The notes under the pieces are model-generated. The model ran no database searches. It saw nothing but the letters and a program-made list of their open reading frames with translations, and had not been told where the DNA came from. A program made the translations under genes and the position numbers. A DNA stretch of 64,000 bases from CAVSJJ01 sp963771015. Its GTDB lineage: Bacteria; Actinomycetota; Actinomycetes; Actinomycetales; Dermatophilaceae. Shown here piece after piece: positions 8,335 through 18,072 of the stretch; position 1 is the first letter of the stretch, and each line of letters starts with the position of its first letter. The stretch is from NCBI GenBank assembly GCA_963771015.1, contig CAVYRN010000005.1, positions 992,001 through 1,056,000 on the forward strand, written 5' to 3'.

Positions 8335-9728
8335 CCGCGCCACCCGAGGTCGGCCGCACCGTACTCGCCGGGCGGCGCCAGCGGCAGCTCCCGGTCGTCC
8401 TGAAGGACCGGACCCGCCACATGCCGCAACCGGCCGTGCGGGCAGTCGGACTCGGCAAGTGGAACGTCGAGCCCCGTGACCGTCCCCTCGGGCGGGCCGG
8501 CGTCGAGGAGGGCATGGGCGGTCCGCGCCAGCGAGAGCCGGGCGGTGCCGCCACCGCCCTCGGTCCGCGTCACGAACAGCCCCATGGCGGCGGCAGCGAG
8601 ACCGTAGCCCGTAGCGATGTCGAGCGCCTGGACCGGCAGGGCTCCGGGGCGCCACCGTCCCGCCGCGTCCGGGCCGCCGTAGATCGCGCCGATCCCGGTG
8701 CAGGACTGGACGATGCTGTCGAAGCCCCGGCCGTCCCCCCATGGCCCGCTCGTCCCCCACGCCGACAGACCGGCGTGCGCCAGGTGCGGGTGGTGCTCGG
8801 CGAGCGTGGGGCCGTCCAGGCCGAATGCCGCGAGCGCGCCGGGGCGGTAGCCGGTGAGGAGGATGTCGGCCTCGTCGAGGAGCGCATGCACCCGGTGCAG
8901 GGCCGCCGGGTCGGCAAGGTCGGCGACGGCGGAGCGCTTCCCGGCGCCGGTGTCGAGATACTGGTCGATGGCCTCGGCCGGAGCCGGCGGGTCGATCCGG
9001 AGCACGTCGGCACCGAGCAGACCCAGCAGGCGCGACGCGGTGGGACCGGCGATGACGCGGGTGAGGTCGAGGACCCGGACGCCGCCGAGCGGCCCGTCCG
9101 TCCCGGGCGGCAGCGGCCGCGCTCCGCCGCCCGACCCGGGCCACGCGTCTGCGGCATACCGGGTGAACGCCACCCATGGCTGCGCGTCGACGGATCGGGC
9201 CATCGGCGTGCCCCGCCACTCCTCGGGCCCGCGCAGCGCCCCGGCGACCCCTCCGGCAGCCCGGATCCGCTGCTCCGTCGGGACGGCCGGAAGCCCTCGC
9301 AGGGCGAACGCGAGCTCGTCGCGGCCGCTGACCCGAAGGACGCGTTCGAGGACGGCCGCGTGGTGGGGATAGTTCCCGTGCACCCTGATCCATCCGTCGG
9401 CCGCCTCGAAGAAGCCGGAGTATGCCGCGAACCCCTCGACCGGACGCCCGTCGACCCGCAGGTGGAGATAGGACCCCGCGTTGGCCGCGAGACGCTCCGC
9501 GGTCGAGGCCAGCCGGACGGGTGCCCCCCGGCGGCGGGACACCTCCTCGGCCGCGGCCAGCGCGACCCGCAGGGCGCCGCGGACGAGTCCCTCGACATCG
9601 AGCGGCCCGGCCCACCAGGTGCGCGCTCCGGTCACGTCGATGCGCTCGTCGACCTCCTCGGCGGTGAAGCCGCCGTCGGGGAGAACCGGCGCGAGGGCAC
9701 CGGCCACGTCAGGGGTGGCGGGCGGCAT
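8331..9728 (-). CDS. CaiB/BaiF family (class III) CoA-transferase-like protein
   Basis: 465 residues. The second half carries the family core LGGVRVLDLTRVIAGPTASRLLGLLGADVLRIDPP, then the LLDEADILLTGYRPGAL and HLAHAGLSAWGTSGPW blocks. In family III enzymes the catalytic Asp forms the acyl-enzyme anhydride; the region FDSIVQSCTGIGAIYGG fits the substrate cleft, but I cannot fix the Asp by eye. The first 200 residues look like a second, diverged copy of the CaiB fold, as in two-domain actinobacterial members, so it may be a tandem-fold protein that is only partly active. It is first in a two-gene operon with the amino-acid permease, with a 4-nt overlap. Confidence 0.82.
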   Translation of the reverse strand: MPPATPDVAGALAPVLPDGGFTAEEVDERIDVTGARTWWAGPLDVEGLVRGALRVALAAAEEVSRRRGAPVRLASTAERLAANAGSYLHLRVDGRPVEGFAAYSGFFEAADGWIRVHGNYPHHAAVLERVLRVSGRDELAFALRGLPAVPTEQRIRAAGGVAGALRGPEEWRGTPMARSVDAQPWVAFTRYAADAWPGSGGGARPLPPGTDGPLGGVRVLDLTRVIAGPTASRLLGLLGADVLRIDPPAPAEAIDQYLDTGAGKRSAVADLADPAALHRVHALLDEADILLTGYRPGALAAFGLDGPTLAEHHPHLAHAGLSAWGTSGPWGDGRGFDSIVQSCTGIGAIYGGPDAAGRWRPGALPVQALDIATGYGLAAAAMGLFVTRTEGGGGTARLSLARTAHALLDAGPPEGTVTGLDVPLAESDCPHGRLRHVAGPVLQDDRELPLAPPGEYGAADLGWRG

Positions 9729-9872
9729 TCCCCGAGTCTGTCACGCGGGTCGCCCCCGGCCGGGTCGCCGGGCTTTGGGCGCCCCGGGTGGCGCCGGAAC
9801 GACCGGTCGGGCGGCTCGGCCGGGCCCCGGTGGGGCTGTTCGGCCGGGCCCCAGGAAGTTCGGTGGGAGGAC

Positions 9873-9901
9873 TGGACAGCGCGGCTCATCTGTCGGATAG
9901 A
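9873..9901 (+). promoter_or_regulatory. Candidate promoter of the cold-shock gene, TGGACA-N17-GATAGA
   Basis: TGGACA at 9873-9878 and GATAGA at 9896-9901 are spaced 17 bp, a reasonable primary-sigma promoter. It would leave a leader of about 140 nt before the csp ATG, as is usual for cold-shock mRNAs. The rest of the 318-bp gap between 9729 and 10046 holds a GC-rich stretch with two copies of CGGCCGGGCCCC and no credible gene. Confidence 0.4.
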
Positions 9902-10046
9902 CTTGTGGCAGTTGTTGAGCTCTCCGTTGTTGCAGCGAATGCAGATCCCGCCGGGGTTGAGTCGTTTACTGGGCAGAGGATCACAGGCATCACAACGCGG
10001 AGCCCCCGACGGTCGGGAAGCTCCAACTTTCAGAAAGCAGGCCTCC

Positions 10047-10253
10047 ATGGCTACTGGCACCGTGAAGTGGTTCAACGCCGAGAAGGGCTTCGGCTTCATC
10101 GCCCCCGACGACGGCTCCGCCGACGTCTTCGCCCACTACTCGGCGATCAACTCCAGCGGGTTCCGCTCGCTCGAGGAGAACGCCAAGGTCGAGTACGAGA
10201 CGCAGCAGGGCCCCAAGGGTCCCCAGGCCGCGAACATCAGCGTCATCGGCTGA
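10047..10253 (+). CDS. cspA: Cold-shock protein, CspA family
   Basis: A 68-residue single cold-shock domain. Both RNA-binding motifs are intact: KGFGFI (RNP1) and VFAHYSAI (RNP2), preceded by the invariant GTVKWFNAEK. Such proteins melt RNA secondary structure and act as transcription antiterminators and RNA chaperones in the cytoplasm. The gene stands alone with a long leader and is followed by a strong hairpin at 10286-10320. The long leader is the usual place for temperature-dependent mRNA control in this family; no specific structure is claimed. The symbol is given in the generic sense. Confidence 0.96.
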   Translation: MATGTVKWFNAEKGFGFIAPDDGSADVFAHYSAINSSGFRSLEENAKVEYETQQGPKGPQAANISVIG

Positions 10254-10285
10254 CGTCACCCATCTCGGGCCCTCGGCCCGTCACT

Positions 10286-10320
10286 CGAACGCCGCACGGC
10301 TCACCGCCGGGCGGCGTTCG
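10286..10320 (+). terminator. Intrinsic terminator after the cold-shock gene
   Basis: CGAACGCCGC pairs with GGCGGCGTTCG around a short GC-rich loop, 33 bp past the csp stop. No clear T run follows, as is common in GC-rich actinobacteria. Confidence 0.65.
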
Positions 10321-10404
10321 TGCTGTCTGCGGTCGTCGGGTCACCACGAGGTCGGGGCGCCCGGATGTCGGTCAGCCCCCCATCCAGGTCGGTGAGTGCC
10401 CCAT

Positions 10405-11388
10405 TCAGGGCGTACTCGGCAGTGCCGCCTCGAGGGTGACGAACCGGTAGCCGGCAGCCCGCAGGTCACTGATGACCGACGGCAGCGCCGCGGCGTCCAG
10501 GGTGGTGCCGTCGTCGGGGTTGGCACCCACGTGCATGAGCACGATGGCCCCGTTCGTGGCGGCAGCGACGACGCGGTCGTGCACCGCTGTCACGCTCATC
10601 CCGCCGGAGGTCCCCTTCCAGCCCAGCGAGTCGACGGTCCACCGGAACGGCACGTAGCAGCGCCCGTTGACGACGCCGACCAGGTGGGTCGTGACGGCGC
10701 CGTACGGGAACCGGAAGTACGGCCGCGGGTTCTGGCCCGTCGTCGCGACGATCATGGACTGTGCCTTGTCGATCTCGGCGCGGACCTGGCTGTCGGTGAG
10801 GGTCCGTAGGTCGGGGTGGGTCACCGTGTGGTTGCCGACCGGGTAGCGCCCGGCGATCCGCCGAGCGTCCGCCGGATAGACGGTGACCCAGCTCCCGGTG
10901 AGGAAGAAGGTTGCCGGGGTGCCGGTGTCCTCCAGGGTCCGCAGGATGCTCGCCACCCCGGCGTTGTTGCCGCCCGCGTCGAAGGTGAGCGCAACGACCT
11001 TCGCGGTGGACACCCTGGTGAGGTCCTTGCCGAGCAGCCGCGCCGGTATGCCGCACCCGGTCGTCGTCGTGGGGCTCGGCGTCGCACTGGGCGTCGGGGT
11101 GGTCCGGGTCGGGGGCGGCGCCGAGCTCGACGGTGGTCGGGTCGTCGAGGTGGGGGCGGGCGTCGCCCGTGTGGTGGTCGACGGGTGGGGACTCGGCGTC
11201 GTCGTGCTCGTCGTCGTGCTCGTCGTCGTGCTCGGCCTCGCACTGGACGTCGGGGTGAGTGACGACATCGGCGAGCCGGGGGTGCTGTCGGCGTTACCGC
11301 ACGCCGTTCCGAGCAGTGCCAGGGTGGCAGCCACGGCCCCGGCCGTCCTGCGGAGGGGTCGGCCTGGCGCAGCCGACCTACTGCTCAC
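10405..11388 (-). CDS. Secreted polysaccharide deacetylase (NodB homology) lipoprotein
   Basis: About 327 residues from the GTG at 11388. The N-terminus has a signal with lipobox-like LLGTAC, so it is probably a lipoprotein. A long Ser/Thr/Pro linker of nearly 100 residues follows, suited to crossing the cell wall. The catalytic domain starts at VVALTFDAGGNNAG; it replaces the usual TFDDGP with TFDAGG, keeping the first Asp. Motif 2 is intact as GNHTVTHPDL (metal-binding H...H), and motif 3 as RFPYGA. Family members remove acetyl groups from peptidoglycan or chitin-like polymers. The lost second Asp in motif 1 may change metal binding, although TFDAG variants are known in this family. Open frame continues upstream but overlaps the divergent MFS gene. 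Confidence 0.87.
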   Translation of the reverse strand: MSSRSAAPGRPLRRTAGAVAATLALLGTACGNADSTPGSPMSSLTPTSSARPSTTTSTTTSTTTPSPHPSTTTRATPAPTSTTRPPSSSAPPPTRTTPTPSATPSPTTTTGCGIPARLLGKDLTRVSTAKVVALTFDAGGNNAGVASILRTLEDTGTPATFFLTGSWVTVYPADARRIAGRYPVGNHTVTHPDLRTLTDSQVRAEIDKAQSMIVATTGQNPRPYFRFPYGAVTTHLVGVVNGRCYVPFRWTVDSLGWKGTSGGMSVTAVHDRVVAAATNGAIVLMHVGANPDDGTTLDAAALPSVISDLRAAGYRFVTLEAALPSTP

Positions 11389-11502
11389 CCTCTCAGGATC
11401 GACCCGCGCCCGCCTCCGGTCAACGGGCGGGCGATGTCTCTTCGGCGACGTCGCGCCCGCCGGTCCCGGGGACCGATACGAGCCGGTCCGCCGGGCGCTG
11501 CG

Positions 11503-12864
11503 ATGGCAGCATTGACGTTCGTGACCAGCACTTCCGGCCGCGCCTGGTTCGTGTGGGGTGTCGCCGTTGCGGCATACACCGTGGCCGTCCTGCAACGCAC
11601 CTCGCTCGGTGTCGCCGGCCTGCTCGCCGCCCACCGTTTCGAGGTGTCGGCGGCAGCGCTCGGGACCTTCACGGTGCTCCAGCTCCTCGTCTACGCCGTC
11701 ATGCAGATCCCCGTCGGCATGCTCGTCGACCGCCTCGGACCGCGGGTGCTCGTGGTCACGGGTGCGGCCCTGATGGCCCTCGGCCAGGTCGCCCTCGCCC
11801 TGGCCCACACGATGCCGCTCGCCGTCCTGGCCCGCGTCCTCGTCGGGGCGGGCGATGCGATGACGTTCATCAGCGTGCTGCGGCTCGTCGCCGCGTGGTT
11901 CGCGCCCCGGCAGGTCCCCCTGGTCACCCAGCTGACCGGCATGGTGGGCCAGAGCGGACAGGTCCTCAGCGCGATCCCGCTCGTCGCGCTCCTCCATGGC
12001 CCCGGATGGACCCCCGCCTTCCTCTCCGCCGCCGCGCTGAGCGTCGTCGCGGCGGTGCTGGTCCTCGTGCTCGTCCGCGACTCTCCGGACGGGCGGCGCA
12101 CCGCCGAGCACGCCCCGAGCGCCGCCCAGGTCCGTGCCGACCTCGCGTCGGCCTGGCGTCATCCCGGGACTCGGCTCGGGCTGCTCACCCACTTCACGAC
12201 CCAGTTCTCCGGGACGGCGTTCGTCATGCTCTGGGGGTACCCGTTCCTCACCTCGGCGCAGGGCCGCTCGCCGCAGGTCGCCGGCGCCCTCATGACGGTC
12301 TTCGTCGCCGCCGCCGTGGCGGCCGCGCCCTTCCTCGGGGTGCTCGTCGCCCGGCACCCGCTGCGGCGCTCGTGGCTCGTCCTGGGCGTCATCGGCGGCG
12401 TCGTCGGCTCGTGGACGGTGGTGCTCGCCCTGCCCTCGCCCGCGCCGACCTGGCTGCTCGTCGTTCTCGTCGTCGCGATGGCGGTGGCCGGGCCGGCGTC
12501 GATCATCGGGTTCGACTACGCCCGGACCTTCAACCCGCCCAACCGGCTCGGCACGGCGACCGGGATCGTCAACGTCGGGGGGTTCGTCGCGGCCCTCGTG
12601 ACGATCCTGCTCGTCGGCGTCGTCCTCGACCTCGTCGGCGGCGGGTCATACGACCTCGCGTCGTTCCGCGCGGCGTGGTCGGTGCAGTACGCCCTGTGGT
12701 TCCTCGGGGTCGTCGGGTTCCTCCGTACCCGGCGGACGGTCCGGGCCCGGATGGCCCAGGAGGGCGTCGTCGTGCCGCCCATCCGTGAGGCCGTCCGCGG
12801 CCAGCGGGACCGGGCTCGGCGGCGGCGCGACAGCGCCCGTCGCCACCGCGCCGATGACGGCTGA
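11503..12864 (+). CDS. MFS transporter
   Basis: About 453 residues with twelve membrane helices. The helix 2-3 loop is MLVDRLGPRVLVV (a variant A motif), and helix 4 has RVLVGAGDAMTFISVLRLVAAWF, as in the sugar-phosphate and small organic anion branch. A second A-like loop after helix 8 is weak. A basic, non-conserved C-terminal tail ends the protein. The ATG at 11503 was chosen because the upstream alternative at 11434 adds only an Arg-rich leader that overlaps promoter space. It is divergent from the deacetylase; no regulator is adjacent. The substrate is unknown. Confidence 0.82.
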   Translation: MAALTFVTSTSGRAWFVWGVAVAAYTVAVLQRTSLGVAGLLAAHRFEVSAAALGTFTVLQLLVYAVMQIPVGMLVDRLGPRVLVVTGAALMALGQVALALAHTMPLAVLARVLVGAGDAMTFISVLRLVAAWFAPRQVPLVTQLTGMVGQSGQVLSAIPLVALLHGPGWTPAFLSAAALSVVAAVLVLVLVRDSPDGRRTAEHAPSAAQVRADLASAWRHPGTRLGLLTHFTTQFSGTAFVMLWGYPFLTSAQGRSPQVAGALMTVFVAAAVAAAPFLGVLVARHPLRRSWLVLGVIGGVVGSWTVVLALPSPAPTWLLVVLVVAMAVAGPASIIGFDYARTFNPPNRLGTATGIVNVGGFVAALVTILLVGVVLDLVGGGSYDLASFRAAWSVQYALWFLGVVGFLRTRRTVRARMAQEGVVVPPIREAVRGQRDRARRRRDSARRHRADDG

Positions 12865-12925
12865 GCCGATGACAGCTGAGCCGAGGTGCGCCCCGGAGAC
12901 CCCCCGGGTGGCCGCCGAGTCGACG

Positions 12926-13005
12926 AACCTCTGCTAGCAGACGTTGAGCCACTCAGTAGAAGGCAGAACCTCTGCTGAGTCGACGAACCTCTGCTAGCAG
13001 AGGTT
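12926..13005. repeat. CTGCTAGCAG composite palindrome element, locus 1
   Basis: Two copies of the 20-bp palindrome AACCTCTGCTAGCAGAGGTT: 12926-12945 (one mismatch) and 12986-13005 (perfect). Between them lies a second inverted repeat with arms ACTCAGTAGA and TCTGCTGAGT. The same order is found at 19516-19629. Locus 1 sits between convergent genes. Confidence 0.85.
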
Positions 13006-13030
13006 GGGGGACGAGCCACGGCGGGCGGGG

Positions 13031-13091
13031 GTCGGGCGGCCGGGGGGTCGGGCGGCCGGGGGTCGGGCGGCCGGGGGGTCGGGCGGCCGGG
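13031..13091. repeat. Tandem GTCGGGCGGCCGGGGG repeat, four copies
   Basis: Near-perfect direct repeats start at 13031, 13047, 13062 and 13078 (period 15-16). The last runs up to the stop codon of the minus-strand desaturase-like gene. Each unit contains the palindrome CGGCCG. Likely prone to slippage; no coding role is seen. Confidence 0.75.
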
Positions 13092-14279
13092 TCAGATGGC
13101 GAGAGCCGTGACCGCGCCGGCGGGCTCGGCGCGCTCCGCCCGCTGGGTGTAGGCCCAGCCGGGCCCGCGCAGGAGGTAGGACCACCGGTCGCGCCAGGTA
13201 CCGGCCCCGGCGATGTCGGCGAGGATGTCCCGCCACTCGTGGGTGGCGATCCGGACCGGGTTGAAGGTGTCGATGTTCGTCGTCAGGCCGTAGACGACGG
13301 CCTCGTCCTCGCGTTCGAAGGTGCCGAAGAGCCGGTCCCAGACGATGAGGATGCTGCCGTGGTTGCGGTCGAGGTACTGCCGGTTCGAGCCGTGGTGGAC
13401 CCGGTGGTGCGACGGGGTGTTGAGGATGTTCTCGAGCCAGCCGATCGACCGGACCACCTCGGTATGGATCCAGAACTGGTAGATGAGGTTGAGCGCACGG
13501 GCGTCCTCGATGACCGACGGCCGGATGCCGAGGAGCGCGAGCAGTCCGTAGGGCACGCTCATCGTCAGCCCCTCGGCGACCGGCTGGCGCAGCGCGGTCG
13601 AGAGGTTGTAGCGCTCGCTGGAGTGATGCACGACGTGCATCGCCCACAGCCAGCGGCTCTCGTGGTCAAGCCGATGGTTCCAGTAGTAGATGAAGTCCCA
13701 GCCGAGGATGCCGACGGCCGTCGCGAGCACACCGGTGCCGAGGTCGAGCGAGGACGTGGCGAAGAGCCGCTGCCCGCTCGTCTGGGCCGTCCACGTCGTC
13801 GCGGCGGCGAGCGCCGTCGCACCGACCGCCGTCGCCGCGGCACCACCGTGGAGGCGCCGCCACCAGGTCGTGGGTGAGTCGGTATGCCGCGGGGTCGCCG
13901 CGGCATCACTCCCCGGGTGACGCGGGGCGAAGGGTCCGGACGTCGGGACGGTGCCGGGCTCCGGGAGGCCCCCCGCGGCATACCGGCGCCGCACGATGTC
14001 GGCGACGGAGGTGACCGCGGTGGCCGCCACAGCGGTGCCCACGAGGGCCTTGGCGTGCCGGCCGACGCCGGGGGTGACCGGGTCGAGCAGCCTCTTCCAT
14101 ACCAGGGGGGCGACCAGGCTGCCCACGCCCATCGTCAGGCTGGCGATCGTGTCAGCGAGCTCGTAGTCGCCGGTCCGCGTCGTGCCGGCGGGGGCGGGGT
14201 GACGGCGCTGCCAGGCGTACTCGGCCGCCATCGCACCGATGAACCCGGGGATGGCGAGCACCGTCAGATCGACCTTCAT
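13092..14279 (-). CDS. Sterol desaturase / fatty-acid hydroxylase superfamily membrane protein
   Basis: About 395 residues from the ATG at 14279. Several membrane helices surround the three histidine boxes of the non-heme di-iron family: HRLDHE, then HVVHHSSERYN, and later HRVHHGSNRQYLDRNHG. The YYWNHRLDHESRWLWAMHVVHHS block is diagnostic. These enzymes use O2 and a diiron centre to hydroxylate or desaturate lipids in the membrane; the substrate here is unknown. The first 150 residues are an extra region with low conservation, including an Ala-rich linker. It is divergent from the AmmeMemoRadiSam cluster across a 307-bp gap. Confidence 0.88.
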   Translation of the reverse strand: MKVDLTVLAIPGFIGAMAAEYAWQRRHPAPAGTTRTGDYELADTIASLTMGVGSLVAPLVWKRLLDPVTPGVGRHAKALVGTAVAATAVTSVADIVRRRYAAGGLPEPGTVPTSGPFAPRHPGSDAAATPRHTDSPTTWWRRLHGGAAATAVGATALAAATTWTAQTSGQRLFATSSLDLGTGVLATAVGILGWDFIYYWNHRLDHESRWLWAMHVVHHSSERYNLSTALRQPVAEGLTMSVPYGLLALLGIRPSVIEDARALNLIYQFWIHTEVVRSIGWLENILNTPSHHRVHHGSNRQYLDRNHGSILIVWDRLFGTFEREDEAVVYGLTTNIDTFNPVRIATHEWRDILADIAGAGTWRDRWSYLLRGPGWAYTQRAERAEPAGAVTALAI

Positions 14280-14586
14280 GGCCACCCTCTCGTTCACATC
14301 GTCGTGGTCGAGCCCCCGCGAGTGGCCACGACGGCGGAGCGGCTCGGCGCCCGACGACGCCGCGGGCCCCGACGACACCGAGGGCACCGAGGAGGGCCAC
14401 AGACTACCCGTGAGTAACGGTGTCTGCCCAGAGCAGCCCGGTCGACCCGCGCTGGAGCCGTCCGGCACGATCCCCACGCCGTCCGGACCGGACGGACGGG
14501 CGTCGGGCACGCCCGGTGACCGGGTAGACATCACCGGAACGGGTCCTCCGGTTTCCCTTCCCACCCGGCGGGGGGACACTGAAGAC
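14280..14586. other. Divergent intergenic region, 307 bp
   Basis: Separates the desaturase-like gene from the AmmeMemoRadiSam cluster. It should hold both promoters, but I see no convincing -10/-35 pair or strong palindrome. Open frames crossing it have no recognisable protein features. Confidence 0.5.
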
Positions 14587-15405
14587 GTGCTGGACGTGCG
14601 TCCGGCCGCGGTGGCCGGATCCTTCTACCCGGGCCGGCGCTCCGTACTCGAGCGGGACGTCGGCGGCCTCCTCGATGATGCCCGGAGGCAGCTGGCCCTG
14701 CTCGCCCCGCCGCTGCCGGACCCCAAGGCCCTTGTCCTGCCGCACGCCGGATACGTCTACTCCGGCTCGACGGCCGCCCTGGGGTACGCCGCCGTCGGGC
14801 GCATGCGGGACCGCGTCCACCGCGTCGTCCTGCTCGGCCCGACCCATCGGGTCTGGGTCGAGGGGCTGGCCCTGCCCGACGCCGCGGCGTTCGAGACGCC
14901 GCTCGGGCTCGTCCCCGTCGCGCCGGTGCCCGGGGACCTGCGGGCCCGGCTGCCCCAGCTCGTCGACAGCCCGGCCGCCCATGCGATGGAGCACTCGCTC
15001 GAGGTGCACCTGCCGTTCCTGCAGAGCGTCCTGGGCTCCTTCGAGGTCATCCCGCTCGCCGTCGGCGGGGCGACCCCGACCGCCGTCGCCGACGTCATCG
15101 ACGCGTTGTGGGGCGGCCCCGAGACCATCGTCGTCGTCAGCAGCGACCTCTCGCACTACCTGCCCTACGACGACGCGCGAGCCCTCGACGCCGGAACGGT
15201 CCGGGAGGTGCTTCGCCTCGACGGGCCGCTCACCCACGACCAGGCGTGCGGGGCGACGCCGGCGAACGGGCTGCTCGTGTGTGCCCGGCGCCGGGAGATG
15301 CACGCCAGGCTGCTCGGGATGTGCAGCTCCGGCGACACCGCCGGGGACCGACGGAGGGTGGTGGGGTATGCCGCGGTGGCCTTCATCGAGCGCGACGCCG
15401 GCTGA
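14587..15405 (+). CDS. amrB: AmmeMemoRadiSam system protein B (Memo-like)
   Basis: 272 residues from the GTG at 14587. It opens with RPAAVAGSFYPG, then LVLPHAGYVYSGSTAALGYAAV, VVLLGPTHRVWVEG, MEHSLEVHLPFLQ and VVVSSDLSHYLPYDDA. These are the conserved blocks of the MEMO1 family, which is structurally related to LigB-type extradiol dioxygenases. The His residues in PHAGY, GPTH and EHSLEVHLP would line a metal pocket. The three-gene cluster with AMMECR1 and a radical SAM protein is widely conserved in bacteria and archaea, but I know of no established reaction for it. The GTG is followed immediately by the conserved start of the family; the longer upstream frame is not conserved-looking. Confidence 0.92.
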   Translation: MLDVRPAAVAGSFYPGRRSVLERDVGGLLDDARRQLALLAPPLPDPKALVLPHAGYVYSGSTAALGYAAVGRMRDRVHRVVLLGPTHRVWVEGLALPDAAAFETPLGLVPVAPVPGDLRARLPQLVDSPAAHAMEHSLEVHLPFLQSVLGSFEVIPLAVGGATPTAVADVIDALWGGPETIVVVSSDLSHYLPYDDARALDAGTVREVLRLDGPLTHDQACGATPANGLLVCARRREMHARLLGMCSSGDTAGDRRRVVGYAAVAFIERDAG

Positions 15406-15970
15406 CTCCCCGACCGCGCACCTCCCCGACGATGCCGGGCCGGTCCTGCTCGGTCTGGCCCGGGCCGCGATCTCCGCCGAGCTCGGGGTACCCAGGTCGG
15501 TGGACGCCTCGGCGCAGTGGCTGCAGCACGACGGGGCGTGCTTCGTCACCCTCACCCGGGATGGTCGGCTCCGCGGCTGCATCGGGTCGGTCGAGGCGCG
15601 GCGCCCTCTCGGCCGCGACGTCGTCGAGAACGCCCTGGCTGCGGCATTCGAGGATCGGCGCTTCCGGCCGCTGGACCGGCGTGAGCTCGCCGACACCGAC
15701 ATCGAGGTGTCGGTGCTGTCGCCGCTCTCCCCCCTACGGTTCGCCGACGAGGCCCACGCCCTCGCCCAGCTGCGGCCCGGCACCGACGGGGTCGTCCTCG
15801 AGCTGGGTGAGCTCCGCGCGACGTTCCTCCCGCAGGTGTGGGACAAGGTGCCCGATCCCGGTGCCTTCCTCGCCCACCTCAAGGCCAAGGCCGGGCTGCC
15901 CGCGGCCTACTGGAGCGACGAGGTGCGGCTGAGCCGCTACACGGTGACCGAGTTCCACGAGGAGCGCTGA
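15368..15970 (+). CDS. amrA: AmmeMemoRadiSam system protein A (AMMECR1 domain)
   Basis: About 200 residues if it starts at the ATG at 15368, which overlaps the end of the Memo gene by 38 bp. The core runs LLGLARAAISAELG, then ACFVTLTRDGRLRGCIGSVEARRPLGRDVVENALAAAFEDRRF, and DIEVSVLSPL. The RGCIGS-like loop is the signature of AMMECR1 proteins. The C-terminal ATFLPQVWDKVPDPGAFLAHLKAKAGL is equally typical. The conserved Cys in RGCIG suggests a nucleotide- or intermediate-binding enzyme, but no reaction is established. The exact start is uncertain because the first 20 residues are out of frame within amrB sequence; a later start is possible. Confidence 0.9.
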   Translation: MPRWPSSSATPADSPTAHLPDDAGPVLLGLARAAISAELGVPRSVDASAQWLQHDGACFVTLTRDGRLRGCIGSVEARRPLGRDVVENALAAAFEDRRFRPLDRRELADTDIEVSVLSPLSPLRFADEAHALAQLRPGTDGVVLELGELRATFLPQVWDKVPDPGAFLAHLKAKAGLPAAYWSDEVRLSRYTVTEFHEER

Positions 15971-15971
15971 C

Positions 15972-17153
<1,182 letters not shown>

Positions 17154-17390
17154 CCGCCGTCCGGCCGCCCGGCCGGCCTGGTGTCAGCGGCGCTCGTCAT
17201 GCAGCGCCGTGGCCCGATCCACGAGTGGGGTGGGCCGACGGCCCGACCCCGACAGCGCGACGGCAGCGGGCCGGGGACGCTCCCACGGCTCCCGGGTGGG
17301 TCAGCCATGGGGCATGCCGAGCGGAGGGGGCCCGGCATACCCCACGTCGTGGGTCCGGCGTCGCGGGGTTCGGACCCCGGCGCCGAACGG

Positions 17391-17939
17391 TCAGTGGCCC
17401 GGGTGGGTGGACGGCGGGCCGACGGGGGCCCAGCTCGGCCTGCCGGTCGGGTGGGCCGGCCGGCTGGTCCGGACCGGGGAGGGCTGGTCGGTCGACTCCG
17501 GGGTCGGCCTGCCGGGCTTGACGACGGTCGCGCAGTAGGCGTCGATCCCGTCGGCAGCGCCCGCGGCGGTGACGAGGGACTGGTAGGCCACCGAGGTCGG
17601 CGGGACGCCTCCGTGCAGATAGGCCGTGCAGAGACCGAATGCCGCGGGGCCGGTGGCGTCGGGGCCGACCGGGCTCGAGGTCGGGGACGCGCTGTCGGAC
17701 GGGCTCGGCGTATCGGACGGGGTATCGGACGGAGTGTCGGACGGAGTCGGGTCCTCGGTGGGTTCCGCGTCGGCGGCGTCCGTCGGCTCGGGAGCGCCGA
17801 GGGTCTGGTGGGCGGCCGCCTGCAGCGGGGCCGGCAGGTCGCCGGCATACGCGGCCGCGGCGCCGCCGCCGAGGGCGACGAGGCCGGTCGCGGTCGTGGC
17901 GACAAGCACCTTGGACGAGACGAGCGAGCTGAGGAACAT
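17391..17939 (-). CDS. Small exported protein sharing the ectodomain of the neighbouring anti-sigma factor
   Basis: 182 residues, not a family I can name. Residues 10-32 are a signal or anchor (VLVATTATGLVALGGGAAAAYAG), followed by LPAPLQAAAHQTLGAP and a Ser/Pro/Thr linker with SDTP repeats. Then comes DATGPAAFGLCTAYLHGG, YQSLVTAAG and IDAYCATVV, with two Cys. The same blocks, in the same order, form the outer part of the anti-sigma protein at 18686-19471 (AYTGVLPEPLQNLAHRTIHAP; DATGPAALGLCRAFLRGE; YHSLEVAAG; IAAYCDTVV). It lacks the cytoplasmic sigma-binding part. It is divergent from the sigma gene, so it may be a regulon member, ligand carrier or decoy. Confidence 0.75.
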   Translation of the reverse strand: MFLSSLVSSKVLVATTATGLVALGGGAAAAYAGDLPAPLQAAAHQTLGAPEPTDAADAEPTEDPTPSDTPSDTPSDTPSPSDSASPTSSPVGPDATGPAAFGLCTAYLHGGVPPTSVAYQSLVTAAGAADGIDAYCATVVKPGRPTPESTDQPSPVRTSRPAHPTGRPSWAPVGPPSTHPGH

Positions 17940-17994
17940 CGGTGAAGGCCTTCCGGTCGGGTTCCTGGGTGGTCCTGGTCAGGTGTCTTGGAGA

Positions 17995-18021
17995 GGAATC
18001 GTCTGAGGGGCGCGAAGCGTT
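17995..18021 (+). promoter_or_regulatory. Candidate ECF-type promoter GGAATC-N17-CGTT
   Basis: GGAATC (17995-18000) and CGTT (18018-18021) are spaced 17 bp, resembling the GGAAC/CGT boxes used by ECF sigma factors. It points into the sigma gene and could be an autoregulated promoter. Judged by eye only. Confidence 0.4.
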
Positions 18022-18072
18022 ACAGACCCCCCTGCCCTGGCCGAGCGGCAGAGGTATGCCGATACTTGCCCG

